A stretch of 64,000 nt of DNA. Source: DAOUMF01 sp034408935 (GTDB taxonomy: Bacteria > Chloroflexota > Dehalococcoidia > SM23-28-2 > RBG-16-64-32). The DNA is taken from contig DAOUMV010000012.1 in assembly GCA_034408935.1 (NCBI GenBank), positions 186,001 to 250,000 on the forward strand, in the 5' to 3' direction. Below the pieces are notes generated by a model. It worked only from the letters and a program-made list of their open reading frames with translations, searched no databases and had not been told where the DNA came from. Shown here in pieces: positions 8,455-16,257 of the stretch. The first letter of the stretch is position 1. Every line of letters starts with the position of its first letter. The translations under genes and the position numbers were made by a program.

Positions 8455-9854
8455 GGACGGCCGTGGAAACGATACCGCAGCGGGTGCACCTGGTGGGCGT
8501 GGGCGGCATCCACATGTCCGCCATCGCCCAGGTCCTCCTCGCCCGCGGCCACACCGTCTCCGGCTCCGACCTGTACCTGACACCGCTCACCGAGCGCCTG
8601 GAGGCGATGGGCGTCACCGTGAGCCGCGGTCACGACGCGGCGCACCTGGGCGATGCCGAGATGGTGGTCTTCACCTCCGCCGCCCCCGAGGACAACCCTG
8701 AGCTGATAGAGGCCCACCGCCGTGGCCTCCCCACCATGAAGAGGGCCCAGATGGTGGCCCGCCTCATGGAGGGCAAGCGCGCCATCGCCGTGGCCGGCAG
8801 CCACGGCAAGACCACCACCTCTTCCCTCATCGCCTTCATGCTCTGGCAGGCGGGCCGCTCTCCCACCTTCATGCTGGGCGGCGAGATGCTCAACCTGGAG
8901 ACCAACGCCCTGCCGGGGGACGGCCCCGACTTCGTCGTAGAGGCTGATGAGTTCGACGCAGCCTTCCTCAACTATCACCCGGACATCGCCCTCGTCACTA
9001 ACGCGGAGCCGGACCACTTGGACATCTATGGCTCCTATCAGGGGCTCCTAGATGCCTTCCGCCAGTTCCTCTCCCAAGTCAAACCAGGCGGCAACATCGT
9101 GGCCTGCGGAGATGACCCTGCACTGCAGGCCATGCTTCCCCAGATCGTAGGAGGCGACGTGAAACTCCCCGTCCACGTCGCCTCCTACGGTCTCCACCCT
9201 TCCTCGGAATGGCAGGCGGAAAATATTTCGAGCAAGGGTGTAGACGGGTGCTCTTTTGTGGTAAAATGCGGCAAGCAGGTCTACTCTACCTTTGAGACGC
9301 GACTGCCGGGAATCCATAACGTGAGCAACGCCCTGGGGGCGATAGCTGTGGGGAGCATCCTCGGCCTGCCGCTGGAGGCTATGCGCCGGTCGGTGGCCGA
9401 GTTCCAGGGCGTCCGTCGCCGCTTCCAGCACATCGGCGAAGCCGCCGGCGTCACCGTCATGGACGACTACGCCCATCACCCCACCGAGGTGCGGGCCACC
9501 CTCGACGCCGCTCGCCAGCGCTTCCCCGGCCGTCGCCTCGTCTGCCTCTTCCAACCCCACACCTACACCCGCACCAGCTACCTCCTAGATGGCTTCCGCA
9601 CCTGCTTCGCCGAATGCGATGTCCTCCTCATCGCTGAGACCTACGCCGCCCGCGAGGAGCCGACCGCCGGCATGAGCGCAGAGCAGCTCGCCCCCGAGAT
9701 CACGCGGCCGTCCGCCCGCTACGCCGGCGACCTGAAGCAGTCGGCTGAGGCCGTGGCCGAGCTGCTGGAGCACGGAGACGTCTTCTTCACCATCGGCGCT
9801 GGCGACGTGGAGAAGGTCGCCCCTATGGTACTGGAGATCCTCAGAGCGCGATGA
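8451..9854 (+). CDS. murC: UDP-MurNAc:L-alanine ligase MurC
   Basis: MurC adds the first amino acid, L-alanine, to UDP-MurNAc. From the ATG at 8451, which overlaps the murG stop as ATGA, the protein has 467 residues. It shows an N-terminal VHLVGVGGIHMSAIAQ nucleotide-binding loop, P-loop GSHGKTTTSSL (116-122 region), the EADEFDAAFLNY segment, and the C-terminal RRRFQHIGEAAGVTVMDDYAHHPTEV. A much more upstream start is open but lies inside murG and was not used. It is followed by murB with another ATGA overlap. Confidence 0.95.
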   Translation: MRTAVETIPQRVHLVGVGGIHMSAIAQVLLARGHTVSGSDLYLTPLTERLEAMGVTVSRGHDAAHLGDAEMVVFTSAAPEDNPELIEAHRRGLPTMKRAQMVARLMEGKRAIAVAGSHGKTTTSSLIAFMLWQAGRSPTFMLGGEMLNLETNALPGDGPDFVVEADEFDAAFLNYHPDIALVTNAEPDHLDIYGSYQGLLDAFRQFLSQVKPGGNIVACGDDPALQAMLPQIVGGDVKLPVHVASYGLHPSSEWQAENISSKGVDGCSFVVKCGKQVYSTFETRLPGIHNVSNALGAIAVGSILGLPLEAMRRSVAEFQGVRRRFQHIGEAAGVTVMDDYAHHPTEVRATLDAARQRFPGRRLVCLFQPHTYTRTSYLLDGFRTCFAECDVLLIAETYAAREEPTAGMSAEQLAPEITRPSARYAGDLKQSAEAVAELLEHGDVFFTIGAGDVEKVAPMVLEILRAR

Positions 9855-10768
9855 ACGATGCGTTCCTGGCCGAACTGAGAGCGCTGGGGCCCGTCCTCCT
9901 GGACGAGCCGCTCTCCCGCCACACCACCATAGGCGTCGGCGGGGCCGCCGACGCCTATTTCGCGGCCCGCACGGAGGAGGAGCTTCGAGCCGCCCTGCGA
10001 GCCGCACGCGGGCACGGCGTTCCGATGTTCATCCTGGGCGCCGGCTCCAACGTCCTCGTCCTGGACGGCGGCCTCCGCGGTCTGGTCATCGAGAACGCCA
10101 CCGACCACGTGGAGGGCCCCGTCCCCAACGGCGCCGGCTTCAAGGTGGGGGCCGCCAGCGGCGTCAGCTTGGCCGCACTGGCCCGCCGCCTCGCCTTCGC
10201 CGGCTACGCCGGCCTGGAGTGGGCTTGCGGCATCCCCGGCAGCTTGGGCGGCGCTGTCGTCTACAACGCCGGCGCCTACGGCCGCTCCCTCCTGGACATC
10301 CTGAAGGGCGTCCGCGTCGTGGACCCGGCCAACGGCATCCTTGAGATGCGACCGGATGAGCTGGCCATGGGCTACCGCAGCAGCGCGTTCACGCGCGCCG
10401 CCATGCGAGGCCACGTAGTCCTCTCCCTAGACCTCGCCCTCCAGAAGGGAGATCCCGCCACCCTGCGCGCCCGCGTCCGAGAGATGGACGCCCGCCGCTT
10501 GGCCGCCCAGCCCCGCGGCCGCAACGCCGGCTCCATGTTCAAGAACCCGGCGGAGCATCCCGCCTGGTGGCTCATCGACCAGGTGGGCCTGCGCGGCCAT
10601 CGCATTGGCAACGCCCAGATCTCCGACCATCACACCAACTTCTTCCTCAACCTGGGCGGCGCCAAGGCCGCCGATGTCCTCGCCCTCATGGATCTAGCCC
10701 GTTCCCGGGTGCGGGAGCGCTTCGGCGTCGAGCTGGAGAACGAAGTGGCCCTGGTGGGGGAGCCCTGA
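9851..10768 (+). CDS. murB: UDP-N-acetylenolpyruvoylglucosamine reductase MurB
   Basis: MurB is the FAD- and NADPH-dependent reductase that makes UDP-MurNAc from the enolpyruvyl precursor. The 305-residue sequence has the FAD-binding (PCMH-type) signatures HTTIGVGGAADAYF, LGAGSNVLVLDGG and GIPGSLGGAVVYNAGAYG, the YRSSAF segment, and the C-terminal GSMFKNP and NAQISDHHTNFFLNLGGA. Its length and the absence of an insert fit the shorter (type II) MurB. The stop overlaps the ddl start as TGATG. Confidence 0.94.
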   Translation: MNDAFLAELRALGPVLLDEPLSRHTTIGVGGAADAYFAARTEEELRAALRAARGHGVPMFILGAGSNVLVLDGGLRGLVIENATDHVEGPVPNGAGFKVGAASGVSLAALARRLAFAGYAGLEWACGIPGSLGGAVVYNAGAYGRSLLDILKGVRVVDPANGILEMRPDELAMGYRSSAFTRAAMRGHVVLSLDLALQKGDPATLRARVREMDARRLAAQPRGRNAGSMFKNPAEHPAWWLIDQVGLRGHRIGNAQISDHHTNFFLNLGGAKAADVLALMDLARSRVRERFGVELENEVALVGEP

Positions 10769-11841
10769 TGGCTGGCAAGCGCCTCAAGGTCGGCATCCTG
10801 TTCGGCGGCCGCTCCGCTGAGCATGAGGTGTCCGTGGTCTCCGCCCAAGCCGTCATGGCCGCCCTGGACGCGGCCCGCTTCCAGGCCGTACCTATCGGCG
10901 TCACCAAGCAGGGCACCTGGCTGACGCCAGCCGACACTGAGCGTGCCCTAACGGCCATTCGCTCTGAGAAATTCCGCGCCCTGGAAGAGCCCCTGGGTCA
11001 AGGCATCCTCCACCGCACCCAGGCCCTGGGTACCCTCCGCCGTGTCGATGTCGTCTTCCCGCTCATCCACGGAACCAATGGGGAGGACGGCACACTTCAG
11101 GGGTTCCTGGAGCTGGCCGATGTCCCCTACGTGGGGGCCGGCGTCGTCGCCAGCGCCGTGGGCATGGACAAGGCTCTTCAGAAGGTCATCCACCGCCAGC
11201 ACGGCTTCCCCGTGCCCGATGACGTCGTCGTCCTCGCTTCCCGCTGGCGCGCCGACCCGGCCGCCGTCGCCCGCGAAGTGGAAGCCGCCATCCCCTACCC
11301 GGCGTTCGTCAAGCCCGTCAACAGCGGCTCCAGCATCGGCACCTCCAGGGCCCGCTCCCGCGAAGACCTCAACGAGGCGCTGGAGGAGGCGTTCCGCTAC
11401 GATCGCAAGGCCCTGGTGGAAGTCGCTGTAGAGGGCCGACAGGTGGAGGTGGCGGTCCTGGGTAACGACGAGCCCGAGGCCTCGCCGGTGGGCGAGATCA
11501 CGTTCGAGGGCAACTTCTACGATTACCACGCCAAGTACGAGGACCCCAGCACCCGCCTCCACATCCCCGCCGACATCCCGTCGGAGACGGCCGAGGAGGC
11601 CCGCGCCATGGCCCTCGCTGCCTACAGGGCCATCGACTGCGCCGGGCTGGGCCGCGTGGACTTCTTCCTGACCCCGCAGGGAAACCTCGTCCTCAACGAA
11701 GTGAACACCATCCCCGGCTTCACCCCGGTGAGCATGTACCCCAAACTGTGGGAGCACGCCGGCCTCTCCTACCCGGACCTCATCGCCCGCCTCATCGATC
11801 TGGCCCTGGAGCGACACGAGGAGAAGCGCCGTTGTGTATAG
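10768..11841 (+). CDS. ddl: D-alanine--D-alanine ligase
   Basis: This ATP-grasp ligase forms D-Ala-D-Ala for MurF. From the ATG at 10768 it has 357 residues: KVGILFGGRSAEHEVSVVSA at the N-terminus, HGTNGEDGTLQGFLELADVPYVGAG, an ATP-grasp core with KPVNSGSSIGTSR, and EVNTIPGFTPVSMYPKLWEHAG at the C-terminus. The GSSIG loop and the SMYPKL motif are those of D-Ala rather than D-lactate ligases, as far as can be judged by eye. The start is set by the TGATG overlap with murB; the 3' end overlaps ftsQ by 8 nt. Confidence 0.94.
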   Translation: MAGKRLKVGILFGGRSAEHEVSVVSAQAVMAALDAARFQAVPIGVTKQGTWLTPADTERALTAIRSEKFRALEEPLGQGILHRTQALGTLRRVDVVFPLIHGTNGEDGTLQGFLELADVPYVGAGVVASAVGMDKALQKVIHRQHGFPVPDDVVVLASRWRADPAAVAREVEAAIPYPAFVKPVNSGSSIGTSRARSREDLNEALEEAFRYDRKALVEVAVEGRQVEVAVLGNDEPEASPVGEITFEGNFYDYHAKYEDPSTRLHIPADIPSETAEEARAMALAAYRAIDCAGLGRVDFFLTPQGNLVLNEVNTIPGFTPVSMYPKLWEHAGLSYPDLIARLIDLALERHEEKRRCV

Positions 11842-12616
11842 CTACAACCCTCGCAAGCGGCGGCGCGCCCTCAGGGGCCACGTCCTCCCCGACGAGAGGA
11901 CGGAGCGGCTGCGCCGGGGCATGCGTTGGCGCCGCATCCTCATCGTCCTGGGGCTGGTGGTGGCCATCGCAGGGGCCGTCGCCCTCTACCGGTCGTCTCT
12001 GCTGCGGGTACAGGAGGTGCAGGTGACGGGTACGGCCAGCCTGGCCCCTCAGCAGATCGCCGACCTGGCCGACCTGGAGGGTGCCAGCATGTTCAACGCC
12101 CCCCTGGGCGACGCCGAGGCCCGCATTATCGGCCTGCCCATGGTAAAGGCGGTGAACGCCAGGCTCGACTGGCCCAACAAGGTACGCATTGAGGTGGTGG
12201 AGCGCACCCCCTGGGGCTACTGGGACCTAGCCGGAACGTCCTACGTCATCGACGCCGAGGGCGTCGTCCTCGCCAACGTCGAGCCCGCAGAGGGTGCCCC
12301 TACCATCCACGACATGGGCGACCCGGCCCAACTCTCCCCCGGCGACCGCGTCGACGCCGACGCCGTGGCCTTGGCCCAGGTGCTGCTCCAGTCCGTGCCG
12401 GAGCAGCTCGCCCTCAACGTCGTCCGGTTGGAGTACACCCCCGAGAGCGGATTGTCCTTAGTCACCGACGCCGAGTACCGCGTCGTCATGGGGGACAGCC
12501 AGAACGTGGACTATAAGCTAGCCGTTTGGCGGACGGTAGAGGAAGACATGGGCCGCGGGGCCATGGTTGGTCATGTCCTTGACCTGCGCTTTCGCGACCA
12601 TCCGGCCCTACAGTGA
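11834..12616 (+). CDS. ftsQ: Cell division protein FtsQ/DivIB
   Basis: This is a bitopic protein of 260 residues: a very basic cytoplasmic tail (about 1-34), one membrane helix (about 35-52), then a POTRA domain (VQEVQVTGTASLAPQQIADLADLEGASMF) and a beta domain with VERTPWGYWDLAGTSYVIDAEGVVL. FtsQ recruits FtsL and FtsW/FtsI to the septum. The GTG at 11834 overlaps the ddl end and follows a GAGGAGAAG; no other start fits. Sequence conservation in this family is low, but topology and position before ftsA/ftsZ make the call safe. Confidence 0.9.
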   Translation: MYSYNPRKRRRALRGHVLPDERTERLRRGMRWRRILIVLGLVVAIAGAVALYRSSLLRVQEVQVTGTASLAPQQIADLADLEGASMFNAPLGDAEARIIGLPMVKAVNARLDWPNKVRIEVVERTPWGYWDLAGTSYVIDAEGVVLANVEPAEGAPTIHDMGDPAQLSPGDRVDADAVALAQVLLQSVPEQLALNVVRLEYTPESGLSLVTDAEYRVVMGDSQNVDYKLAVWRTVEEDMGRGAMVGHVLDLRFRDHPALQ

Positions 12617-12638
12617 GCGAAGAGGAGGCGATGATAAG

Positions 12639-13886
12639 GTGAGAGACAACGTCCTGGCCTCCATAGACGTGGGGAGCAGCAAGGTCTGCACCCTCGTCGG
12701 TGAACTCACCCCTGAGGAAGACCTGCGCATCCTCGGCGTGGGCGTGACCCCAGCTCAGGGGGTCAAGAAGGGGATGGTAGACAACATCCAGGAGGCCACC
12801 GATGCTATCACCAGCTCCGTGGAGAAGGCGGAGCGCTCCAGCGGCAGTCGCGTGCTAGCCGCCCACGTCAGCATTAACGGCAACCACGTCAACTCCCTCA
12901 ACAACCGCGGCATCGCCACCATCCCGGGCCGCCAGCGCCCCATCACCAACCAGGACATCGACCGCGCCATCGAGGAGGCCCAGGCCCTCAACCTCCCCAC
13001 CAACCGCGAGGTCCTACACGTCATCCCCCGCCTCTTCATCGTCGACGGCCAGGAACACGTCAGCGACCCAGTCGGGATGTACGGCCAGCGCCTGGACATG
13101 GAGACTCACATCGTCACCGGCTCCGTCACCGCCGTCCAGAACCTCACCCAGTGCGTGGAGAGCGCCGGCGTCCAGGTGGAGACGCTGGTCCTCTCGCCCC
13201 TGGCCGCTGCGGAAGCCGTGCTGGAGGAGGAAGAGAAGCGCCAGGGCATCATCGTCGCCGACATCGGCGGGGGCACCACCAGCATCGCCGTGTTCGTGGA
13301 CGGGGCCGTATTCCACACCGCAGTGCTCCCCGTAGGCGGCTACCACCTGACCCACGACCTAGTAGCCGGCCTGCGCGCCCCCTTTTCCGCCGCGGAAGAC
13401 CTCAAGACGGAGTACGGCTCCGCCCTACCCTCCCGCATCAACCCGGAGGAGATGGTGGAGCTCGAGGCTTTCGGCGGCCAGCGCCACAAGGAGGTCTCCC
13501 GTCGCCGCCTCGCCGAGATCCTCCAAGCCCGCGTGGAGGAGATCCTGGAGATGATCTACATCGACGCCAAGCGCGCCGGGTTCGACGAGATGATCGCCGC
13601 CGGCCTCGTCCTCACCGGCGGCACCGCCGCCCTCCACGGCATCGACGAGCTGGCTGAGCAGGTGCTGGGCATGCCCGTCCGCACGGGCGTGCCCAAGGGC
13701 ATCCACGGCCTGTCCGACTCCCTTAACAGCCCGGCCTATGCCGCCAGCGTGGGCCTCCTGCGTTGGTCAATCATGGAAAACGGCCACAACGGCCACAAAC
13801 CCAGCTTCACCTTCAAATCACCGTTCCAGCTCACAGGGGTCATGGAGACCGCCCGACGCTGGCTCAAGGCCCTCATTCCCCAGTAG
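12639..13886 (+). CDS. ftsA: Actin-like cell division protein FtsA
   Basis: FtsA tethers FtsZ to the membrane. From the GTG at 12639 the product has 415 residues with the actin-fold phosphate-1 loop SIDVGSSKVCTLVG, the SHS2 (1C) insertion, phosphate-2 DIGGGTTSIAVF, and adenosine-site LTGGTAALHGIDELAEQVLGMPVR. The C-terminus ends in an amphipathic FQLTGVMETARRWLKALIP segment, the usual membrane-targeting helix. The start is chosen because it follows GAGGAGG (12622-12628) and the N-terminus then matches the family; a longer frame overlapping ftsQ was rejected. Confidence 0.94.
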   Translation: MRDNVLASIDVGSSKVCTLVGELTPEEDLRILGVGVTPAQGVKKGMVDNIQEATDAITSSVEKAERSSGSRVLAAHVSINGNHVNSLNNRGIATIPGRQRPITNQDIDRAIEEAQALNLPTNREVLHVIPRLFIVDGQEHVSDPVGMYGQRLDMETHIVTGSVTAVQNLTQCVESAGVQVETLVLSPLAAAEAVLEEEEKRQGIIVADIGGGTTSIAVFVDGAVFHTAVLPVGGYHLTHDLVAGLRAPFSAAEDLKTEYGSALPSRINPEEMVELEAFGGQRHKEVSRRRLAEILQARVEEILEMIYIDAKRAGFDEMIAAGLVLTGGTAALHGIDELAEQVLGMPVRTGVPKGIHGLSDSLNSPAYAASVGLLRWSIMENGHNGHKPSFTFKSPFQLTGVMETARRWLKALIPQ

Positions 13887-13943
13887 TGAAGATGACCACA
13901 AGAGAGCCAACCTGATGGACTACAGCAGGGAAAGGAGGACGCA

Positions 13944-15011
13944 GTGGCAGCTACAGACCTAGGGCTGCTCCCGCCCATCAAGGTCGTGGGCGTGGGCGGC
14001 GGCGGCTGCAACGCCGTCAACCGCATGGTGGAGGCCCGCATCCAGGGCGTCCAGTTCGTCGGCGTCAACACCGACGGCCAGGCCCTCATGCGCTGCGAGG
14101 CCGAGAGCCGCATCCGCATCGGCGACCGCATAACTCGTGGCCTCGGCGTCGGCGGCGACCCCGAACGCGGCCGCCAGGCCGCCGAAGAGTCCCGCGATGA
14201 GCTCAGGGAGGCGGTCAAGGACGCCGACATGGTGTTCATAACCGCCGGCATGGGGGGCGGCACCGGCACCGGCGCCGCGCCCGTCCTCGCCCAGGTGGCC
14301 AAGGACGCCGGTGCCCTCACCGTCGCCGTCGTCACCAGGCCGTTCTCCTTCGAGGGCGCCAAGCGCAAGGGCTTCGCCGACCAGGGGGTGACCGCGCTCC
14401 AGCAGGAGGTGGATACCCTCATCGTCATCCCCAACGACCGCCTGCTGTCCATCGCCGACGAGAAGACCACGGTGGTCGAGTCCTTCCTGATGGCCGACGA
14501 CGTTCTCCGCCAGGGCATCCAGGGGGTCTCCGAGCTCATCACCATCCCCGGTGACATCAACCTGGACTTCGCCGACGTCCGCCGCACCATGGCGGAGGCC
14601 GGCCCCGCCCTCATGGCCATCGGCCGCGCCAGCGGCGAGAACCGCACCGTGGAGGCCGCCCAGGCCGCCGTATCCAGTCCCCTCCTGGACGTCAGCATCC
14701 ACGGCGCCACCCGCGTCCTGTTCAACATCACCAGCTCCGGGGACCTGGGCCTGCACGAGCTGAACATGGCAGCCCAGGTCATCGCCGAGGTGGTCGACCC
14801 CGAGGCCGAGATCATCTTCGGCACCGCCACCGACCCCATCCTAGGCGAAGAGGTGAAGCTCACCCTCATCGCCGTCGGCTTCACCACTCAAGACGTATAC
14901 CGGTCATCAGCCGAAGAGGAGGAGTTTCGGCAGATGCGGGCGGAGGCCATGGAGAACATGGCCGACACCGATCTGCCGACCTTTCTTCGCCGGCCCGTCA
15001 CCATCCGCTAA
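13944..15011 (+). CDS. ftsZ: Tubulin-like cell division GTPase FtsZ
   Basis: FtsZ polymerises into the Z-ring. The 355-residue protein has the nucleotide loop GVGGGGCNAVNRMV, the tubulin signature GGGTGTG at 104-110, the T7 loop region with NLDFADVRRTM, and a short linker ending in DLPTFLRRPVTIR, which resembles the conserved C-terminal peptide that binds FtsA/SepF. The C-terminal linker is very short. The GTG start at 13944 follows AAAGGAGG. It is the last gene of the cluster and is followed by a strong nested hairpin. Confidence 0.97.
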   Translation: MAATDLGLLPPIKVVGVGGGGCNAVNRMVEARIQGVQFVGVNTDGQALMRCEAESRIRIGDRITRGLGVGGDPERGRQAAEESRDELREAVKDADMVFITAGMGGGTGTGAAPVLAQVAKDAGALTVAVVTRPFSFEGAKRKGFADQGVTALQQEVDTLIVIPNDRLLSIADEKTTVVESFLMADDVLRQGIQGVSELITIPGDINLDFADVRRTMAEAGPALMAIGRASGENRTVEAAQAAVSSPLLDVSIHGATRVLFNITSSGDLGLHELNMAAQVIAEVVDPEAEIIFGTATDPILGEEVKLTLIAVGFTTQDVYRSSAEEEEFRQMRAEAMENMADTDLPTFLRRPVTIR

Positions 15012-15016
15012 CTAAC

Positions 15017-15052
15017 GCCGGGCCTTGCTCCCCGGCAAGGGCGGGGCCCGGC
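15017..15052 (+). terminator. Nested hairpin after ftsZ
   Basis: Six nt after the ftsZ stop, GCCGGG (15017-15022) pairs with CCCGGC (15047-15052), and inside it CCTTGC pairs with GCAAGG around a TCCCCG loop. The tail is not U-rich (CTTGATGAG), so it may be an RNA-stability or Rho-related element rather than a classical intrinsic terminator. It marks the end of the division cluster. Confidence 0.6.
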
Positions 15053-15240
15053 CTTGATGAGCAGTCGCGTCAGAGGCCCGCCACGGCGGGAGGAAAGGAG
15101 GAAGTCTATAGGACCAAGGCTCACATAGTCCCACCGCTAGCACGGCCGTCCGCCAAGAGCGGACGAGTCTGCCCGCAACGGGCAGATAGGCGCCGCGGGG
15201 CTGTTTGCCTCCCCAGACATTCCCGCGGCGTCATTTTGTC
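15053..15240 (+). other. Gene-free structured region with three consecutive perfect stem-loops
   Basis: No protein gene is seen between ftsZ and nrdR. The stretch holds a small CCCGCC/GGCGGG hairpin, an isolated strong Shine-Dalgarno (AAAGGAGG, 15094-15101), and three adjacent stem-loops: CGTCCGC 15147-15153 with GCGGACG 15159-15165; TCTGCCCG 15168-15175 with CGGGCAGA 15179-15186; and CGCCGCGGG 15191-15199 with CCCGCGGCG 15222-15230. The last is followed by TCATTTTGTC and could terminate transcription. It may encode a small structured RNA or be a multi-stem terminator. It does not match a family I can name. Confidence 0.4.
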
Positions 15241-15277
15241 TACAGACCAGACGAAGAGCCGCTCGTGAAACATTTCA

Positions 15278-15325
15278 CCACAAAATCTTGTGGTAAAGGC
15301 CCTTGACAACCCCAACATGTAGTGC
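15278..15325 (+). promoter_or_regulatory. Tandem NrdR boxes over the nrdR promoter
   Basis: Box 1 (15278-15293, CCACAAAATCTTGTGG) lies in an 18-bp inverted repeat just upstream of the -35. Box 2 (15310-15325, CCCCAACATGTAGTGC) fills the spacer between -35 and -10. Both fit every core position of the known NrdR-box pattern acaCwAtATaTwGtgt (C4, A6, A8, T9, T11, G13), and their spacing of 32 bp, about three helical turns, is what tandem NrdR boxes normally show. Binding here would occlude RNA polymerase, so autoregulation and control of nrdJ1 downstream are expected. Confidence 0.85.
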
Positions 15326-15331
15326 TATCGT
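15303..15331 (+). promoter_or_regulatory. nrdR promoter
   Basis: TTGACA (15303-15308), 17 nt, TATCGT (15326-15331) preceded by TG one base upstream, giving an extended -10. Transcription should start near 15338. The expected 5' end forms an 8-bp hairpin (GCGCCCCC 15339-15346 with GGGGGCGC 15354-15361), leaving about 64 nt of leader before nrdR. Confidence 0.75.
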
Positions 15332-15401
15332 GCTCTATGCGCCCCCCAGTGGAGGGGGCGCAGGTGGTTCTAAAGGGGTACCGGGGATTCTGTAAAGCAA
15401 G

Positions 15402-16043
15402 ATGAACTGTCCGTTCTGCGGCCACCCCGACTCCAGGGTCATCGACTCGCGGCCCGACGCCGCCGGCATCCGCCGCCGACGCGAGTGCCAGGCCTGCAGC
15501 CGCCGCTTCACCACCCTCGAGAAGGTCGAGCTCGGCGGCGTGGCCGTCATCAAGAAGGACGACAGCCGCGAGGAGTTCGACCGCGAGAAGATCATCGCCG
15601 GAGTGGGCAAGGCGTGCGAGAAGCGGCCGATCCCTTCCGGCGCGGTCGAGGCGCTGGCCGACGAGGTAGAGCAGGCCGTGGTCGCCCAGGGCAAGGCGGA
15701 GGTCCCCTCCTCCTACATCGGGGAGCTGGTGATGGAGCGCCTGCGGGCCCTCGACCACATCGCCTACATCCGCTTCGCCTCAGTGTACCGGGCGTTCGCG
15801 GACGTGGAGGAGCTGGAGCGGGAGCTGGAGGCGCTGAAGGCGGGCTGGCGGCGGCCAGAGGTGCCCGAGAGCCAGCTTGCGCTGCTGCCGGAAGCCGAGG
15901 GGAAGCCGCCGAAGCCTCGCCTCCTGCGCGTCCGCCGGCCGCGAGAGGAAGCGCGAGAAGAAGAAGGAAGAGGGAAGCCTGCCCTGAGCGAAGTCGAAGG
16001 GGCGGAAGAGGAGCAGCCGCAGCGCGAGAGGAGGGCGCGATGA
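15402..16043 (+). CDS. nrdR: Transcriptional repressor NrdR with long charged C-terminal tail
   Basis: NrdR senses ATP/dATP and represses ribonucleotide reductase genes. The N-terminal zinc ribbon has C3, C6, C29 and C32 (MNCPFCG, CQACSRRFTTLEK), followed by the ATP-cone (VIKKDDSREEFDREKIIAGVGKACEKRPI). The usual protein is about 150 residues; this one has 213. The extra 60 residues are a basic/acidic low-complexity tail, and they contain PALSEVEG, the translation of a dispersed repeat (see 15982-16001). The promoter carries two NrdR boxes. The next gene starts inside the stop codon (ATGA). Confidence 0.93.
   Translation: MNCPFCGHPDSRVIDSRPDAAGIRRRRECQACSRRFTTLEKVELGGVAVIKKDDSREEFDREKIIAGVGKACEKRPIPSGAVEALADEVEQAVVAQGKAEVPSSYIGELVMERLRALDHIAYIRFASVYRAFADVEELERELEALKAGWRRPEVPESQLALLPEAEGKPPKPRLLRVRRPREEAREEEGRGKPALSEVEGAEEEQPQRERRAR
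15982..16001 (+). repeat. Dispersed repeat (CCCTGAGCGAAGTCGAAGGG) inside nrdR tail
   Basis: This 20-mer, an imperfect palindrome, is a short sequence I recognise as recurring in many unrelated Chloroflexota and metagenomic contigs, where it is often translated as LSEVEG or CPERSRR. Here it lies in frame in the NrdR tail and reads ALSEVEG. Its presence explains part of the unusual tail length. Recognition is from memory and only one copy lies in this window. Confidence 0.6.
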
Positions 16044-16255
16044 GCATGCTGACGGAACGCGAGTACGAGGAGTACATCCGACTGTTGCGGGAGTGGGTGG
16101 ACGCGGAGAAGGCGCTGGAGGGGCCCGCCGACGCGGATGCCGGGGCATCCGCCCGCGCGCGGGAGGCCCACGCTGCCGTCCAGAGGTTCCGGGCGAGCCA
16201 CGGCCTCGCGGAGCCCACGGTGGTGCTGGAGCGCAGCGCGAGCGAGGCGGGGTAG
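16040..16255 (+). CDS. Small hypothetical protein coupled to nrdR
   Basis: A 71-residue, mainly helical, acidic protein (MSMLTEREYEEYIRLLREW at the N-terminus) with no recognised domain, no cysteine motif and no membrane segment. Its ATG overlaps the nrdR stop as ATGA and it ends 2 nt before the next ATG, so it is very probably translated as part of the nrdR transcript. No function can be assigned. The long frame that continues upstream is an nrdR shadow. Confidence 0.6.
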   Translation: MSMLTEREYEEYIRLLREWVDAEKALEGPADADAGASARAREAHAAVQRFRASHGLAEPTVVLERSASEAG

Positions 16256-16257
16256 GG

